64,000 nt of DNA from Cricetomys ansorgei (GCA_026225945.1 JAMJFZ010002500.1:2040501-2104500), one strand, 5' to 3'. Positions 36,460-50,985 are shown, counted from the first letter of the stretch. The notes: generated by a model from the sequence alone, not told the origin. Program-made: numbers and translations.

Positions 36460-39400
36460 ATAAGTGAGAAGCTATATGATATTTGTTTAGAAGAGAGAAT
36501 TATTACTAAGCTTTTGATGAAGTTCTGCATCATGGCTGACTGGGAGCAACCTTGGAAAGCAATATTTGCGTACTTCCTGCTCCCTGGCTGGGCTGGTGCT
36601 GCTCTTCTGTGCACTGTAATTAGCATGATTATATTCACCACACTGTGTTGCTATGATCTGTTTTTATGCCTATATCCACCATCTGTAAGACACTTTTAAA
36701 AGCTTCCTTTGTTCTGTTCATCATTTTATTCTTTACCCTAACAACAGAATCTGACACATAGTAGATATTCAATACATTTGTGCTTTGCTGTTACTAACTT
36801 CCATTAATGCCTGGAGTAATTCAGAAAACTGCCCTCTGACCTCAGGGAAGTTATGTTTTATTTGACCACAATTATTACAACTGCAAATAACCATATTTAA
36901 CTGACATGGGAGCTAATTGGGGTACCAAAAAGCACCCTGCAGATGAAATATTTGTAGAAATGTTTCTCATAAACCAACAGTCAATAGTTCAGATAGGCTG
37001 AATGATCATCCAGGGGTCCAGCATCAACCAGAAGCAGGTAAAGTCTACCAGGAACTCATGCATTTTATAGTTTCCTCAGACATTCAGGATAAGGGGTAGA
37101 TTTTTGTGGAGGTATAACAGATACTCTGGCTCATGATGAGTGTAGTTAGGTGCTCAAGGAGCCTTAAACATATGCTTCTCTCAAGCTTCATGTCTTACAA
37201 AAATGATCCTCCAGGCTTGATAACCGTTGATTTAACTACTAGTAAATGTTAGGCCTTTCTGAAGTCTGTTTAGAACAGGGAACATTCTACAAACTTACAT
37301 TGTCACAGAGGAGATAAGACAGGCTCATGTGCAAATTGACACATAGATATCTTTCTAATCTCTTTTCTCTGAATTGCAAAAATTGGCAGAGAGGCAAGAT
37401 CTACTGGGGACAGGGAACTTCAACTAGCCTGGCATCTGCTAGAAGGCTCGTCCAAAACAGCTGATGATTCTTGCTTGATCTTGCTGACAACTTCATCTCT
37501 CTGTATGTAGAGAAAGCAATGAAGGGGAACTGTTGCCCAGGATTTAATTATGACTAGTAGAGAAGATTTAGATAAGGATGTATATATGATATTCAGCCAG
37601 AGGGACAGTGGCTATGCTGTTTTCCAGTGTTAATGCTAATTAATAGGATGGTCCTTGATAAAAGGGAACATGACAATCATCTCAATTCCTTTTTGTAACT
37701 GGGTGTGGTATGGATAAATGAATGAAGATATTCCCTTAGGTATCCTCCAGACACCAGGGAAGAGGCTTTCCAGAAGTTCAGAACAAAGAATTAAAACCTT
37801 GCAACCTGTGACTCGAAATAATAATGGACTTCTTTAATGGGATGGGCACTTCTAAGAGCTGAAGTTCAAATAAAATAATCATGAGTTATCCTGATAAAGA
37901 GAGGAGAAGGCAGCTAACAAAACCCACAAGGATCCATAAAAAGCTCTTTGATGAACTCGGATTGAATGAAGACATATACAGAAGACATAAGGCGGTAGCA
38001 TAACTCAGAAGACACACGAAAGCCCACAAGGCCCTGGAAAGTCAATGAAGTGTTAACACTTAACTATGTACCAAGAATTTACCTTGTGCTGAGTGCTCCT
38101 TTTTGGATTCTTATATATGCCAACTCATCAATTTACCATAGAAAAACAAAACAGATATACTATCTATACTGTTTTCAGGTGGAGGTTCTAAGGAATAAAA
38201 TGGTCGCTGTCTCAAAGCCAACAAAGTCAGTGTGTAGAAATCCTGAAACTTGTGTCTAAGTAGGCTGGTCTGGGGGTTTGAAATTCTAAACTGCTACATT
38301 CTACCTCTCTTTTCTCCCTCAGGACACTGTGTTGCAGGGTAGGTTAGAATGCACAGATTCGGGGGGAACAAAGTAACAGTTTCAAATATTTTAAAAGGGT
38401 ACTCCATGAAGAATGAAGAAGGAGTAACAGAGGTCATAACAGTGGCAAAATGGAAACAGATGTCCAAAGAAAGGAAGGCAGCCCCATTAAAGTCTTATCT
38501 GGTGGCCATTTTATCCAAAGACAGGGCTTTCTAACTTGAGAAGGATAGATATAAAATTGTTGAAGTCTTGAAGCCAAAATATGAAGAATAAATCCAGTTT
38601 CTTCAAAATACTAGCTTCTCTGGGAGCTTAGGAATATAAGCTGATGAGAAAGAAAATAAGATTCATTTGCACTGAGATTGCTGCATCAAACTTGAACACC
38701 CAGTTTAATAGGCGCACAGGACAACCCACCATAATAGTTACGTCTCCAAAGACCATCCAACCTAGTTCTTTGCTTTACTCCATTCACATAGTCAGCTAGA
38801 TCAGAAGATTATGCTCAGTTCCGGGTAGAATGTTTTATAGAGAGTATTGAATAATCATATTCAACCTCTGTTAAGAGGAATCAAAACTGATGACAAACAA
38901 TGGATCCTGTGCTGTGTGAAAACCTCTCAGCAGATATGGAGTTGAATATTATTAACAGGCACAATATGCATATAGCATTTCATCATTTATAAATATTCTC
39001 ACCTCACTTATTCTCCTTGGTCCCCACAACATTCTTCAGAGATAGATGTTCCTAACCCACTTGTAGAAGTTTAGAGGCATAAACAAACTCACTAACAGAG
39101 GCTCAAACCTTTGCTTTAAACCAAAGGCTTTACCCTGGGTACCAAGCTCCCTTCTGGTTGCTATCTTCAAATTTCAAGAACGATCCTACGGAAGAAGGGT
39201 GAGGTGCATTTGCTTGTCCAAGTCTGAGCTCTAGAGTATGTAGAAATTTCTAGAACAATGGTTCAAATGGAGTTAAGATGATGATGACGTAAATCTGCCG
39301 ATGGTAGGGTTCTTAGAGTCTTTAATTTTATGAATAAGATAACAATTATTAAACTGATTATTGATCTTACTACCTTCCTTTCCACACCAGAGAAAAATAC

Positions 39401-42400
39401 AGTTTACCATGACATTGCCTTTCTGCTTTACATTTTGCTGTAGCCAGATTAAAAAAATTAAAAACTGGGAACAATCACACATAATTATTTGAGAAATATT
39501 GAATTAAAGAGTTTTAAAGGAAGGGTTTTATTCTAATCTTAAAAATTGTGCAACACTAAATCATGTATTTCGTTAATTATGCCTTTCTTATATTTCAGTT
39601 AACATCTTACAATCATATTTAGTGACAAATCATGTGGTAGGTTCTTTTCATGTTAGTCAATTTAACCCTCTATGTAACTCATGTAATAGATGCTTCTGGG
39701 CCTACTTTCAGTGGCATCAGCGACACAGAGAAGTTTTGTGACTCATCCCAAAAGACCTGGGCTTTGGTCTCTAACTACAATGTTTTTGTTCCTAGTGACT
39801 GTACTAGACTAGGTATCTACTCCCTGCCTGCTTCCACCTATTCTCACGCATATATTGAAAGTCCACCCCTATGTGAGGGTTAGTAAGTGAGGATGTTGGA
39901 GAGTAACTAGGATATAAAGGTTTGAGATTGGTTCCCCTATAGGAGAGTCACCAGAGATTTTCAAGTTGTCAGCTGCAAACTATTCAGGGTACAGTATTTT
40001 ATTATTGAAGTCAGACCAAAGTAAGACAACCACTGTGTACATGCCTTCTGTTATTAAATATTAATAAACATTTCAAGTTTCTTTATAGACTCTGCAATCC
40101 TAGATGGTGGGTCTGTTCTTTTTTTTTTTTTTAGTTTCTGAAGCTTTCAGCAGCAGCATAGTATCTCTACTGCATGGAGACAATTATCTAGTGTCCCTGA
40201 ATGCCCATGGTAACTCACATAGCAGGCTCAAGGCTGATGGAGGCACACAGAAGATCTCTGTCCACTTGTAGTTTTTACAAATTCAAACAGGAGAATCTTG
40301 CAGTCTTTAATCTGTGAAGTTGATGAATATAATACCCTCATTTCAACAACTCAAACACTGAGGGATCACTGTGGGGAATGGTCTGGCGAGCTTCTCCCAA
40401 GTTCCTCTCAGAGCCAAGGAGAGCTGCAAGGAACTACCTTGTCCTTTGTTTCCTGTGTTCTCTAAGCACCTAGCCATGCCTGTGGGCTGTCTGACAGCCT
40501 AAAAGACTGAAAGGGCTCCCCTCTGGGTCCTCTTCAGTTCCAGCCCCATTAAAAAGCCTATTGGGAAGAATCCAGCACGAACCAAACAGTGGGAAAAGCT
40601 GATTCTATGAGAAAAGGTGAGTGGATTCTGTATAACAGCGTTGAGAAAATGATTCTAACGGGACCGGGACCCTGAGGTTTGATTCACAGCCTATGTTCGT
40701 GTAATGCTCATCATTTGTCCACCATCTTTGAGTCAGAAAGCTTTTCACTGCTGCACTGCCGCCTTCACAGTGGAAAAAGCATGTTGCCTGCTGGGAACGT
40801 CCGATCAGGGCAGCTGTTATTCTAGCACAAACAGGACAGATGTGAGTGAACAGCCCCTGTGGTGTGTTGTAGAAATGGAGTATGAGCACGCCTGCCAGAG
40901 CAGCCCTGACTGCGGGCTGTCCCTGCCACCTCTTTGCTCGTGCCCTGTGCTCCTTCATGCTTTTAAACTGTGCACTAGCACATACTCAGTATGTCCAAAA
41001 TCAGGGCTCAGGGGCTGTGGGTGGGCAAGAAGGCAAGTTAGAAGAGCCGAATCTATCCATGACAACCTGAAGGTGGCAATAATCACATTTTCTTGAAAAT
41101 TGCCTGAGAATGAACTACTTGTTCTTATGTGAGTATGTAAACATATGCAAATGTATGTAAATGCTAGACCCTCAACCGATTCCTCCATCTGGATGTGGCC
41201 CCTTGTGGTGAGGCCAGAAGCAAGCAGGCTCTAAGTGAGGGATTCTGTCCAATTTCCCCCTAGACCTGCAGGAGTAGCTCCTTTGTTTTTCTGCCCATCT
41301 TCAGCTCACAGCAGGGAGGCAGCTGGGACACCTGGGTGGGTTCAGACCAGTACACACAGACTGGCTTGATTGAGTTTGCTCTGATGTAGAGGAGGCGGAC
41401 TCCCTTGCCCTGCCTCATCTTCACTGGCTGCCATCCCAACCTTCCCAGACCACAGTTCGATCGTGTCCAGGAACACAACTGAGGAGAAACCTTCCGTGTT
41501 TCTGGGCCTCAGCCATCTTCCGTACAAGAAAGAACCTGATTCACTCAAAGTTCTCTACCAGAAGGTTAGATCTGAATTTATAATGTGAACTAGAGCATCA
41601 AGGCTGTGCTGTGATGACTCACTACCATCTGAAGGCAAGAGGAAGAAAGAGCAAGAGAGTGGAAGTTTGGAACGCAGACTTGTGTTCAATCTTAGGTTTT
41701 TATGATTTCTAACAGTTTATTCATGGAAAAGTTGCTGTGCTTCTGATTGAAGCGTTTTCTTTACTATAAGAGGATATAATATACTGTTAATATTAATATA
41801 CACACAATATTTGAAATGTGTGCTGTGTGTCTATCACTGGGCTAGGTTCTAGAAATCAAAGACAAGAAAGCCATAGACTCTGATTAATAAACTTAGAGTC
41901 TTAGGAGCAATCCACAAGAACAGAGGTTACATGTGAATGCTTAAGTTGCTCTCGGAGCACATGGAAAGCACACTTAACTCACCAAGCAGCCATCAGGGCT
42001 CAGCAGATGGCTGTAGGTAAAGGAGCTAGCCTGAGTTAAGTCTTACAGAACAAGTAGGCCTTGTCCAGATAAAGGGAACTGTTGAGAACTTTCTGGGACA
42101 ATGGTACCACCCTTGGTAAAGACTAAAGACACAAAGCTTTCAAAGAAGTGTTTTTCATTGATTGTGTCTGGAAATCATCATGAGCAGCAAAGGGAGAGAT
42201 GGGTTCAGGGGTGGGGGTGACCTTGGGCCCTCGACTCTAGGATGATCATTAGCCAATGATCCTAAGGAATATTATGACTTGGTTGACACATTCTAAGAAT
42301 CTCTTTGTCTGTATGTGAAATTGTTTGGGAGTGGGTCAAGCTGGAGCCTAAGAGGCCTTCAGAAGACTGGGAATGCTCTCCTCTCTGCCCCACCAGGCAA

Positions 42401-45400
42401 CGGTGGGAGTCCTTCTTAAACTCTGCTGTGCAAAGATATCATAGGGTCTTATTGAGGGGCAGATTCTGATTCAGCAGCAGATCTGAGATGAGGTCTAAGA
42501 GTTCATTCCCTTAAGCTTCTAGGTGATATCCTTGCTGTGACCCACAGCCCACCCTACAAGTAGCATTAGTAGCTCCTGAGGCATGTACATTCCTTTTGTG
42601 GAGTTGGGTCAAGTTCAGCCAATGAACAAGAAAATTCTCCTAGCGACCTCACCTCCTTATAATAAATAGCCCACAAGGAATGAGAACCACAGGACTGTAG
42701 GACAAGTCAGAATAGGGTCATTTTAAGATCCTTAAATATGTTTAGGTATGATGAAGGGAATTGCATAGGGTCCATTGCTATTTGGCAAAAAGAGGAGCAT
42801 TTTACAATCTATTCTAAATAATATTATTATGTAGCCCAAACAAGTCTAAAGGCAGCAACATGCCCAGCTCCAACTAGCCGCCACTACCACCTTCCCATAT
42901 TGGTTGGCTCCCATTTGAAAGGAACCTTTCCTACTAACTTGTTACTAAACACTGTCTTAGATAGACCTGTAGCCCTGTGGTCATGAGTGGAGACCCAAGG
43001 ACAACACTGGATGAGCAACTTCCAAAAGTTCAGCTGCTCATGCATTTAGAAAAATGTGTGTTTAGATGGAATAATTCCAAGGGACAATGGGCATTTCCAC
43101 AATCACCTGCAGGACAACCTCTTTTGTAATATAAATTACAGTATATGTCCTCCCAACTGTAACTGAGTTTACATCTTCAAAATCTGTCGGTCTATTTAAT
43201 CTTAACATCTGACCTGTGAGCTAAGTAGGGCAAATGTCAATATTTTTCCCAGATAAGAAAATGAGAAATCATAAAGTAGGTAAGTGATACAGCACAGAAT
43301 ACAGGACCCACATCTCCCTTCTCTACCCAGTGTTTCAATCCAACCACCTAACACTGGTACATTATGTATTTTCTCATAGAACAGAACTGACCCTTGGAAT
43401 TCACAGTCACTATCTGGTATCCTTAGAGAATTTTTTTACTAAAGTCTATAAAGTTTGTGTATCGCTCAATCTCCTTATTTAAATTTAGAATACTCAACAC
43501 AAGGCACAAGGAGGCAAAGTGAATTTGAAAACCAATTCTTGCGATCTCCCACCTGTATATTAATGTTAATTGCAAAGAAGAACTTTAGAAAAACCATGTC
43601 TTTAGGCTTTTTTTTTTTTTTTTTAAGCTCCTTTTAGAGCTTTTAACAGCAAATTTTAGGGCCCACCCTGCGTATGGAAGAAATGAGATTTGAAGTGACA
43701 GCTTTTGAACACTAGAGGGCCCCCAGGCACCAGCAACTCTTTTTCAGCAGTTATTTGTGCCAGAAATGGTACCCACCTTTTGGAAAAATTCAGATCAGGT
43801 CCACATCTGGCTAAAGACTTCCTCATTGTTCTATAAACCTGGTACAGAGAAAGCCAACGCATCTCAGCTTTGGATGTTTAATTCCAGAATCCACTCAGAG
43901 ATTAAAAATCAATCTGAGACCTAGGAATCTGAGTAACCAAAAAAACAAAAAACAAAAACAAACAAAGTATCTTATTTTCATCCGCATCTAGCTATGTCAT
44001 TTAACACATTATCAGAGGGATCCAGAGTTCTTTTGAATTACAATATCTTTGGTTGAGGCAAGGACAGCATGTTTGAAAACCCTTTCTTCAGGTGATCTGA
44101 TCTTTGCTTTTGTGAGTTAGCTGTTCACTCCAAGGACAGGGCACTTTGTACTACTTTCTGAATTCTCTCTTATTCAATCTCAGTTTGAGTTCTTTCTAGA
44201 TGTAAAAATTGCAACGCTAATTATTTCTGTCCCTTTATTTTTTTCTTATTAACATTCTTACCGACCCTTTCACCTAGTACATTTGTAATTTATTTGATCG
44301 CTTATATAGTTAATCTCTGTCTTTCATTTTAATTTCTAGATGCCACAAGGTCAAGGCTCATGTCTGATAAGTTAACCATGAAAGAGCAAAAAACATAAAG
44401 CAATATAGAGCATGTAATCTGCTCATGTATATGTATGTGAGTTGGGGGAAGACTCCTCTCTTCCTATCTGTCCTCCCCTTCTCTTTCCCCCTTCTTTCTT
44501 CCATCAGTAACAGTGTGACAGTTCTTCCCTGTGACATACATCCACTGTAGACTGCATTACCTAAAGTTCACCCCCCATCAGTCTCCCTGGTACTTCATCT
44601 TATCCACTATTTCCCGTTCTGAAGCTGCACACATACCTTATATGATCCCCACAGCCCAACTCTTCATTTACTTCAACAAACATATGTATTTTCTCCACTT
44701 TTCCGGTGTAGTTCTCCCACACCATTTCTGCAGCCAAAGCGTGGTCTCTTACGTCATCATCACTACCATATTTTCTGGCCTACACCTTTAAGAGCTTTAA
44801 TTTGCTAGTGGTCCTTTCAACACAGCACCTGGAGCTGAGCCCTTCTTTCTGTACATGTCCTGTCAGTGCAGGAGTGGCATCATGCCCTCCCTTGCCCTGG
44901 ATGCTGTATCTCCTAATGCAGTTGGAGACTGCATTAGCGTTTTGGCTGAACGCACAGGATTGTATCATCCTTAGCTTGTAGCCAAGTGAAACCTCTAAGT
45001 TTTTTTTATTTTGTTTTTGTTTTTTGGGGTTTTTTTTTTTTTTTGGTTGTTGATTTTAATATAAAGACTTCTGTTGAGCCAGGTCTCTTCTATTCTATTC
45101 TGTGCAAGTGTTTTCAATAAAAGTTTTCTATCTGTCTCTATTACATTTTATTTAATTCTTGCAAGCTTTGCTAACACAGTGTCCTTCCTTCTGTCTGCTC
45201 CTTTTACATTCCCCACTGCTTTCTGTGAGTTTCCTCTCATCCGTCAACTAAATCTGTAAAGGAAGAACCACACACACATACCTTTCCTGCTCCACAAAAG
45301 CTTGGAAGGGGTGAAGGGGTGGTCAGAACAAGGGAACTGTGATTTTGTTTTGGTGGCTTCTAGGTAGATAAAAATAACCAGTCCACTGCACCTCTTTCTC

Positions 45401-46760
45401 GGGCTACAGAGAGAGTGAGCCAACTCATTTGCACTGAGCTTTTTCTCCAAGCTACACACCCGTCCCTTCTGCTCCGGGTAATTGGTTTTCTGTGTGTTGG
45501 CTTCCAGAATCAACTACAGCTACCTTAGAAAAACATACAATTGCAAATGTTCATCTCTGGGCGTGCACTGGAAAAACATTGCCGGACATGCCAGTGAGGA
45601 AGGCACTGACCAGGAGCTCTGAGATTAGGTGTGAAGAAGCCTAGCCAAGAAGATCTGGTGACTAAGGACTCTGGGGATATGTGTTTCAGGATCCAAATAA
45701 GTTCAATATTGTTCAGCAGAGGACTGAGGAACCCTGATTGAGAAGGAAGGAAGGAAGAAAGAAAGAAAAGGACTGGTAGGTCAGATAAGACAGTATTGTC
45801 TGTAACTGTAAATTTGCTTTCTGTATGCCCCTTCACGTCTCATGGAAGATTGATGAGTACATTCTATACATGAGTTAATTTACCCATTGTATGCATACTG
45901 ACCAAGTACCTAGAACATCAGAAAGTTAATTTGCCTCCAGGGAATGAGGGTCACAGAGGACCAAAGGTGAGGGAAGAAAATAGAGTTTAGAAGCAGAGAA
46001 GGGAGTAAGGCTGATGGTAATGCTAAATTGAAATTATCTAGTGGAGACTAGGAAATGCTAATATGTAAATGAAATGATTTTTAAGTCCCAGAAAGTGTGG
46101 GCTCCCTTCCCCAGACTGTGATGAAAACAATGAGGAACTAGCTGGACTCTGACTGTGATTTGGAGCCAAGGGAAGACTTCATGACTAAGAACTTCAAGGA
46201 GTGCTCCTTGATTCACTTTTCTTCAAGAGCAGATGAAATAAACAGCCCTTCCCTTCTTTTCCCGACTGTCCCAACCCTAGCAATGTCCTAAAGGAACTGA
46301 AGTATCATTTGTTCATTGTGTGGCTCAAGAACTGTGATGGAGTCCTATAGTCATGAACTGGCCCAGAAAGGGAATTCTTAGACTCTGAAATAATTAAATA
46401 ACAGGAGAAAACCAACTTGTAGGACACAGAGAAAGTGAAGGTTTGATGTTGCTGATGATGATTGTGGGTTGTTTTTTCTGTTTTTACAGATTTCTCCACT
46501 AATTATTTGCTTGTTTGGTCTTCTCTCTCTTCCCACTAGACTATGAACACACCAGTTTGGGAAACTATGCTTTATTCATATGAAATTAGCTAATTTGATT
46601 ATGTGCTTATCATTTACTGAGCTCTGACTGTGTTACATCCAGGCCCTGTACTCTTGAAGGTCAACACCTAGTAGTAGAAGGAAGGGCTGGACAGGAAAAT
46701 AAACTGGTCAGATGGAAGTGAATAACCAAGATGATCTTGATGTGGGATTCTTGCTTAATG
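36460..46760. other. Long intergenic stretch, no recognisable gene
   Basis: Unique-looking DNA with scattered MIR/L2-like scraps (near 39010-39140 and 43210-43300) and homopolymer T runs (40119, 43610, 45031). A GGAA/GAAA-rich patch lies near 45743-45770. Plus- and minus-strand frames of 100-130 codons near 40600-41100 overlap each other and show no family resemblance. Confidence 0.4.
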
Positions 46761-46769
46761 GAAACAGCA

Positions 46770-46810
46770 TCAGCTGGGTGTGGTGGCTCGTGCCGGGAAT
46801 CTCAAAATGT
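46770..46810 (+). repeat. B1 5' fragment
   Basis: AGCTGGGTGTGGTGGCTCGT matches the first ~35 bp of B1; the rest is absent. Confidence 0.7.
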
Positions 46811-46934
46811 CTTTCTCTTAATCTGCTCAGAAAAACACATTTCTGGAGATGCACTCCAGATGCATTTCTGGAGGACCACTCACTGACCAGGTCTTTGAGA
46901 CTGGCTGTAAAGAGAAGCGCGGTTGAGTACAGGG

Positions 46935-47150
46935 TGAATAAAGGCTTGGGTGGTTGAGGCAAGGGTATTTCCACGAGCTCTTGCTGCTCTTGTAGAGGAC
47001 CCAAGTTTGGGTCATAGCTCACAATCAACTGTTTCTCCAGCTCTGGGAGATCTGTCATTCTCTTCTGTTTTCCACCTGCTCACACATTCACATTCACATA
47101 ATCACACGTGTGCACACATACACAAAAATAAAAATAAACATATCTTAGAG
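46935..47150 (+). repeat. B2/B3-family SINE
   Basis: GTTGAGGCAAGGGTATTTCC, GAGCTCTTGCTGCTCTTGTA, AGGACCCAAGTTTGGGTCAT and a CA-rich tail ending AAAATAAACATATC. GA-rich simple sequence follows to about 47225. Confidence 0.85.
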
Positions 47151-47229
47151 AGACAGACAGGTGGAGAGAATAACAGAGAGAGAGGGACACACATATATAC
47201 AGAGAGAGAGAGAGAAGAGAGAGAGAACA

Positions 47230-48300
47230 AACAAGGCAAAACCCAAGAGAATTGGTAGGTAAAACATGAGTGCATGAGGGAGTTGAAGCTGCATCTCTTT
47301 GGATGCCGGTTCGGATTTGAAGGAATTGTTGTTTGTACTGAGACTCCAAGGATCAGTGGATTCCAGTCATAGAAAGAGCACAGTAAAGAGAGTTCTGTTA
47401 GAAAAATATCAAATGTGAAGACTTGCACATAAGAGGGACTCGTCCATCCAGAGAAGTGAGAAACTGAAGTTGGGACTAAAACTTAAAGAACACGAGGGAA
47501 GCCAAGTCACAGACGGACAAAGTTCTGAGACTGAAGGCACAGTAATCCATAAACTCTAAGAGTGATGTGGAGGAACGAGATCCCAACTTTGAGGTTTGGT
47601 AGTATAATTCTTCAAGACAGAGTCTGTGACTTTCACCAGACTTTTTAACAGGTGAACTCCTCCTCTCCCACATGACATTACTTGATTTCATGGGAACACC
47701 AAATGCATGCTATTAGCAAGACTAGAGAGACAAAGGTACAGCTTGGAGCTATGCTGGATGTATTTTTTTTCCCAGCACCCAGAAAACTTGTTAAGGGATT
47801 TGTGCAAATAATTATCCTTGTTGGGGAAGACAAAGTGGTGACTTGAGATGCTGTGTGGGATGTTCTTGGGTGCCAGCAACTTTAGGTGCCCCTGGATGTG
47901 CAAAAGGTGCACAAAGGGAAAGGGTGAGGGAGGGGGGAGTCAGTGTTCTCATGCTAGATGTCAAATTAGCAAACCAACAGACAATTAATTAGAGGTGTCC
48001 GGGAATTTCGGGAATTATAAGGACTTAGCCGTGTCATGTATTTTAAAATATGGAAAGCATATTCTAAATTCTAACTCAGGCACAAATATGCATGATCTCT
48101 TGCAACAAAAATGTGCTGGCCCAAAATCCTCCTAACCCAAATATCTGGGAGTTCTTTTTTTGAGATTCTCTCTTCCCTTCATCCAATAGTTACAGAAGAA
48201 ATAAAATACCAACATGAACGTTTTCCTGAACTGACTTTTTAAAAGTCCCCTGCCTCCTGTGTGCTCCATATTTCTCCCACCCAAATCACCTAGATGTCTA
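47230..48300. other. Intergenic stretch, nothing recognised
   Basis: No exon or assigned repeat; short chance frames. Confidence 0.4.
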
Positions 48301-48319
48301 GAAAGATGATGTGGAGACA

Positions 48320-48540
48320 CTTGGACTTGTTAATTAACCTAAATAGTCACGTTCATCTGCAAGGTGCATTATTGTTAATTAAAACTGCGATTCTCCTCGT
48401 GCCCAGACGGCGGACTGCTGTTGTCAGAATAATTAGATAGCATAGGATGGTTTTCATGCAAATCCCTGGCAATTAGAGTTGGCGATGAATTGGATTTGAA
48501 GTCCCAGTGAAGTTCTCAGTGAGAATTCCTCGGAGGCTGC
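48320..48540. promoter_or_regulatory. Candidate cis-regulatory segment rich in homeodomain/POU motifs
   Basis: Within about 150 bp lie two TTAATTAA palindromes (48330-48337, 48375-48382), TAATTAG (48430-48436), a perfect octamer ATGCAAAT (48456-48463) and CAATTAG (48470-48476). No repeat family is recognised and surrounding DNA lacks this clustering. Enhancer function, and any link to Cadm3 or Ackr1, is inference only. Confidence 0.35.
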
Positions 48541-49439
48541 AGAAGAAAGGTGTTGGGAGACTATAGAGAAGGAGGGTAGAGGTATGGCTGTAGATGAAAG
48601 GATTTAGGAAACTCACATTTGTTTCCTAAATCCTCTAGGGTGTGGGGCTCAGCCAGAAATAAATGAATTATGAACATCAGTGTGATGTTCAAACTTTCCT
48701 CAAGAAAAAAATCCTTCCCCTTAATGTAAATTGACCCTCCCCAGGGCTTTATGTATTCCCCAGAGCTTGTTTTCCTGACTCTCATCTTTCTGAGAGGAGG
48801 TTTTTTTTTCTTAGCCAGGAGGCCCAATATCTCATACACAGCTAAAATCCCTGCCAACCCTTAGATTAAATTCTAAGGAAACAGAATTTGTATTCCTAAA
48901 GGGTTGCATGAAAGATGCCAAGTTCCAACTCAATTTTAGAGTGGTTAATGGTACCCATTGGGTTAAATAGGTCTGGATAGGAGGTCCCTGAGGAAAGCTT
49001 CTAGAGCGGCTGAGGTCAGAATTAGACATAAGGATGAACTATCCAGCTGCAGTGTACATGACAGAGAAAGGGCAGTCCCAAAGGGTCTGGAGCAAGGCAG
49101 CAAGGGTGGGGGAGGGGCGAGGAGGAGATAACTGAAGGCATTCTTGTTTCCAACCCACTGTGACTTCTTATCAGCTGCTGACTTCTGTTTCTGCCTTCCC
49201 TTTGCTCTTAAGAGATGTGATAGCTGCCAGCTGTCACCAGGACTCTCAAGCCGGACAGAGTGAGGAGGGGGATCTATTTGGGAGTATGGATCAAGGTAGA
49301 ATAGGCAGTCCTAGTGGTGCTAGGCCAAGTCTTCCCTGAAACTGGAAGAATAAGGGAGTCCAAAACAGTCTTACCACCCCTTCAAACAGGTCAGCCTCTA
49401 AATCCAGTCCCTTGTAAGAGAGGAAAGCAACATCTGGAA

Positions 49440-49446
49440 GCAGAGG

Positions 49447-49489
<43 letters not shown>

Positions 49490-49502
49490 AAGAGAGAGAA
49501 GG
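49440..49502. repeat. (GA)n microsatellite
   Basis: About 60 bp of nearly pure GA/AG with one frameshift in phase. Confidence 0.95.
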
Positions 49503-50051
49503 AGAGTAAAAGGCAACTGGAAAGTAAATAACAGAAAAAAACCACCAGGATACAGTCACCATCACCGTGGTTGGAGACCCAAGCATAATTCAGACTCGTA
49601 AATTATTTCCTTTTCCCTCATTCTCTCTCTCTTCCTTTATGTTTCAGAATGTATCCCGCGTCTCAGTGGGTCCCACCATCCTGCCTTTCAATTTATGTTG
49701 CACCAATCAGGAGCTAAACCTGGTGGTTGCTAAGAGACCAGAGGAGGGAGATTTAGAGGCTTTGTCAAGGCACCCACTCAGGAAAATTTCCTGATCCTTC
49801 TGCACCTTCCAGCCTAGGATGTTTTAAGTCATCTCTGTTCCTTTCCTGCACTTTCCTCTCTATCCTTAATCCCAGAAAGTCATGCATAGCAATGTTAGGG
49901 AAGAAGACAGTAGAGAGAATCTTGAAAGTATGGAAAGACTGTAAGTAGATTTAGACTTATGTGAAGTACCTGCCAAAGATTTCCTGGGTGGCTTTAGATG
50001 AGTTGTAGGGAGAACCCCATTTGTGGTCTTTTCGGGTACAGGGTGAATTTA

Positions 50052-50088
50052 TTCTAGTTTAGAGAATTCATCTTCTCCACTCAATGCT
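50052..50088. repeat. 37 bp direct repeat, copy 1
   Basis: Differs at one base from 51279-51315, with 1227 bp between starts; marks a local duplication downstream of Ackr1. Confidence 0.85.
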
Positions 50089-50654
50089 GTATGAAAAGAG
50101 TCTTGTTTGCTGTCCTATTAATCACCACCCTAGCTTTGCTGAGTAGGGCATGAAGAAAAGCCTCCAAAATCACAAGCGGACAGAGAATCACGGCGTATGT
50201 GGGGGACAGATTTCCTAGGATACTGGAGCATATAAGAAGGAGAAGAAAGATTGGTATGAGGTAAAGACTTCTTTTGAGAACTGGGGTTTGAAAGGGAAAC
50301 TTGGGAACTTCTAGTCAGAAGATGAATTGGATCAGGGTGTCTCCCTTTTCAATTGCTTCACCATTTTTAACTCCATGGTCTCTTCCTTCTATATTCCACA
50401 CACAGAAAAACTAGACATAAACACCAAATCGAATAAACTTACTGAGTAAGGATTTCTTCCCTCACATCCTGAATAGGTGTGGGCACAGGATTAAGTTAGA
50501 AAGGGACCTCTGCAAGAGGTTTGTGTGTGCACACACGGGTACATGTACTGCAGATACTGATGTAATATCTGTAAGCTCATGCATAGACACGTTTCACTGC
50601 ATGCATGCATTTATTATAACATGGGTACAAGTCCTAACAGATTGAGAGACAGAT

Positions 50655-50658
50655 GTAT

Positions 50659-50691
<33 letters not shown>

Positions 50692-50733
50692 ATGAATCAG
50701 GGTTATGATGAAGAATAAACCTGCATAAAAAAC

Positions 50734-50780
<47 letters not shown>

Positions 50781-50985
50781 TCACATTCACCCAAACCCAC
50801 ATGCATTCACACACAGAGAGACAAACATACAGTGAATCAAGGTCATGGTAGTAAAAAAAAAAAAAACCCTTCAACCTTCAAGCATGCATACGTGCAGAAG
50901 GAGGGAGGGAGAGAGAGAGAGAGAGAGAGAAACAGATGGGAAGATGGGGACTGTCCGGGTCATAATAAAGAATTAACTTGCAAAA
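50655..50985. repeat. Cluster of AC and GA microsatellites with repeated linkers
   Basis: (AC)n at 50659-50672 and 50733-50777, and (GA)n at 50671-50691 and 50907-50930. They are joined by similar linkers: AATCAGGGTTATGATGAAGA (50695), AATCAAGGTCATGGTAGTAA (50834) and a third GGTCATAATAAAGAATTAAC-like copy (50957). The likely origin is duplication of one microsatellite-containing unit. Confidence 0.75.

Noticed and set aside
40605..41096. Overlapping 117- and 130-codon frames on opposite strands
   Set aside because: Mutual shadows in moderately GC-rich DNA without motifs, splice context or family similarity.
46708..47058. 116-codon minus-strand frame
   Set aside because: Covers a B1 fragment and a B2/B3 SINE in antisense.
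1..50000. Search for Fcer1a, Apcs, Crp or olfactory receptor genes
   Set aside because: These neighbours occur at the mammalian locus, but no exon of any of them is recognisable here; they presumably lie left of the window.
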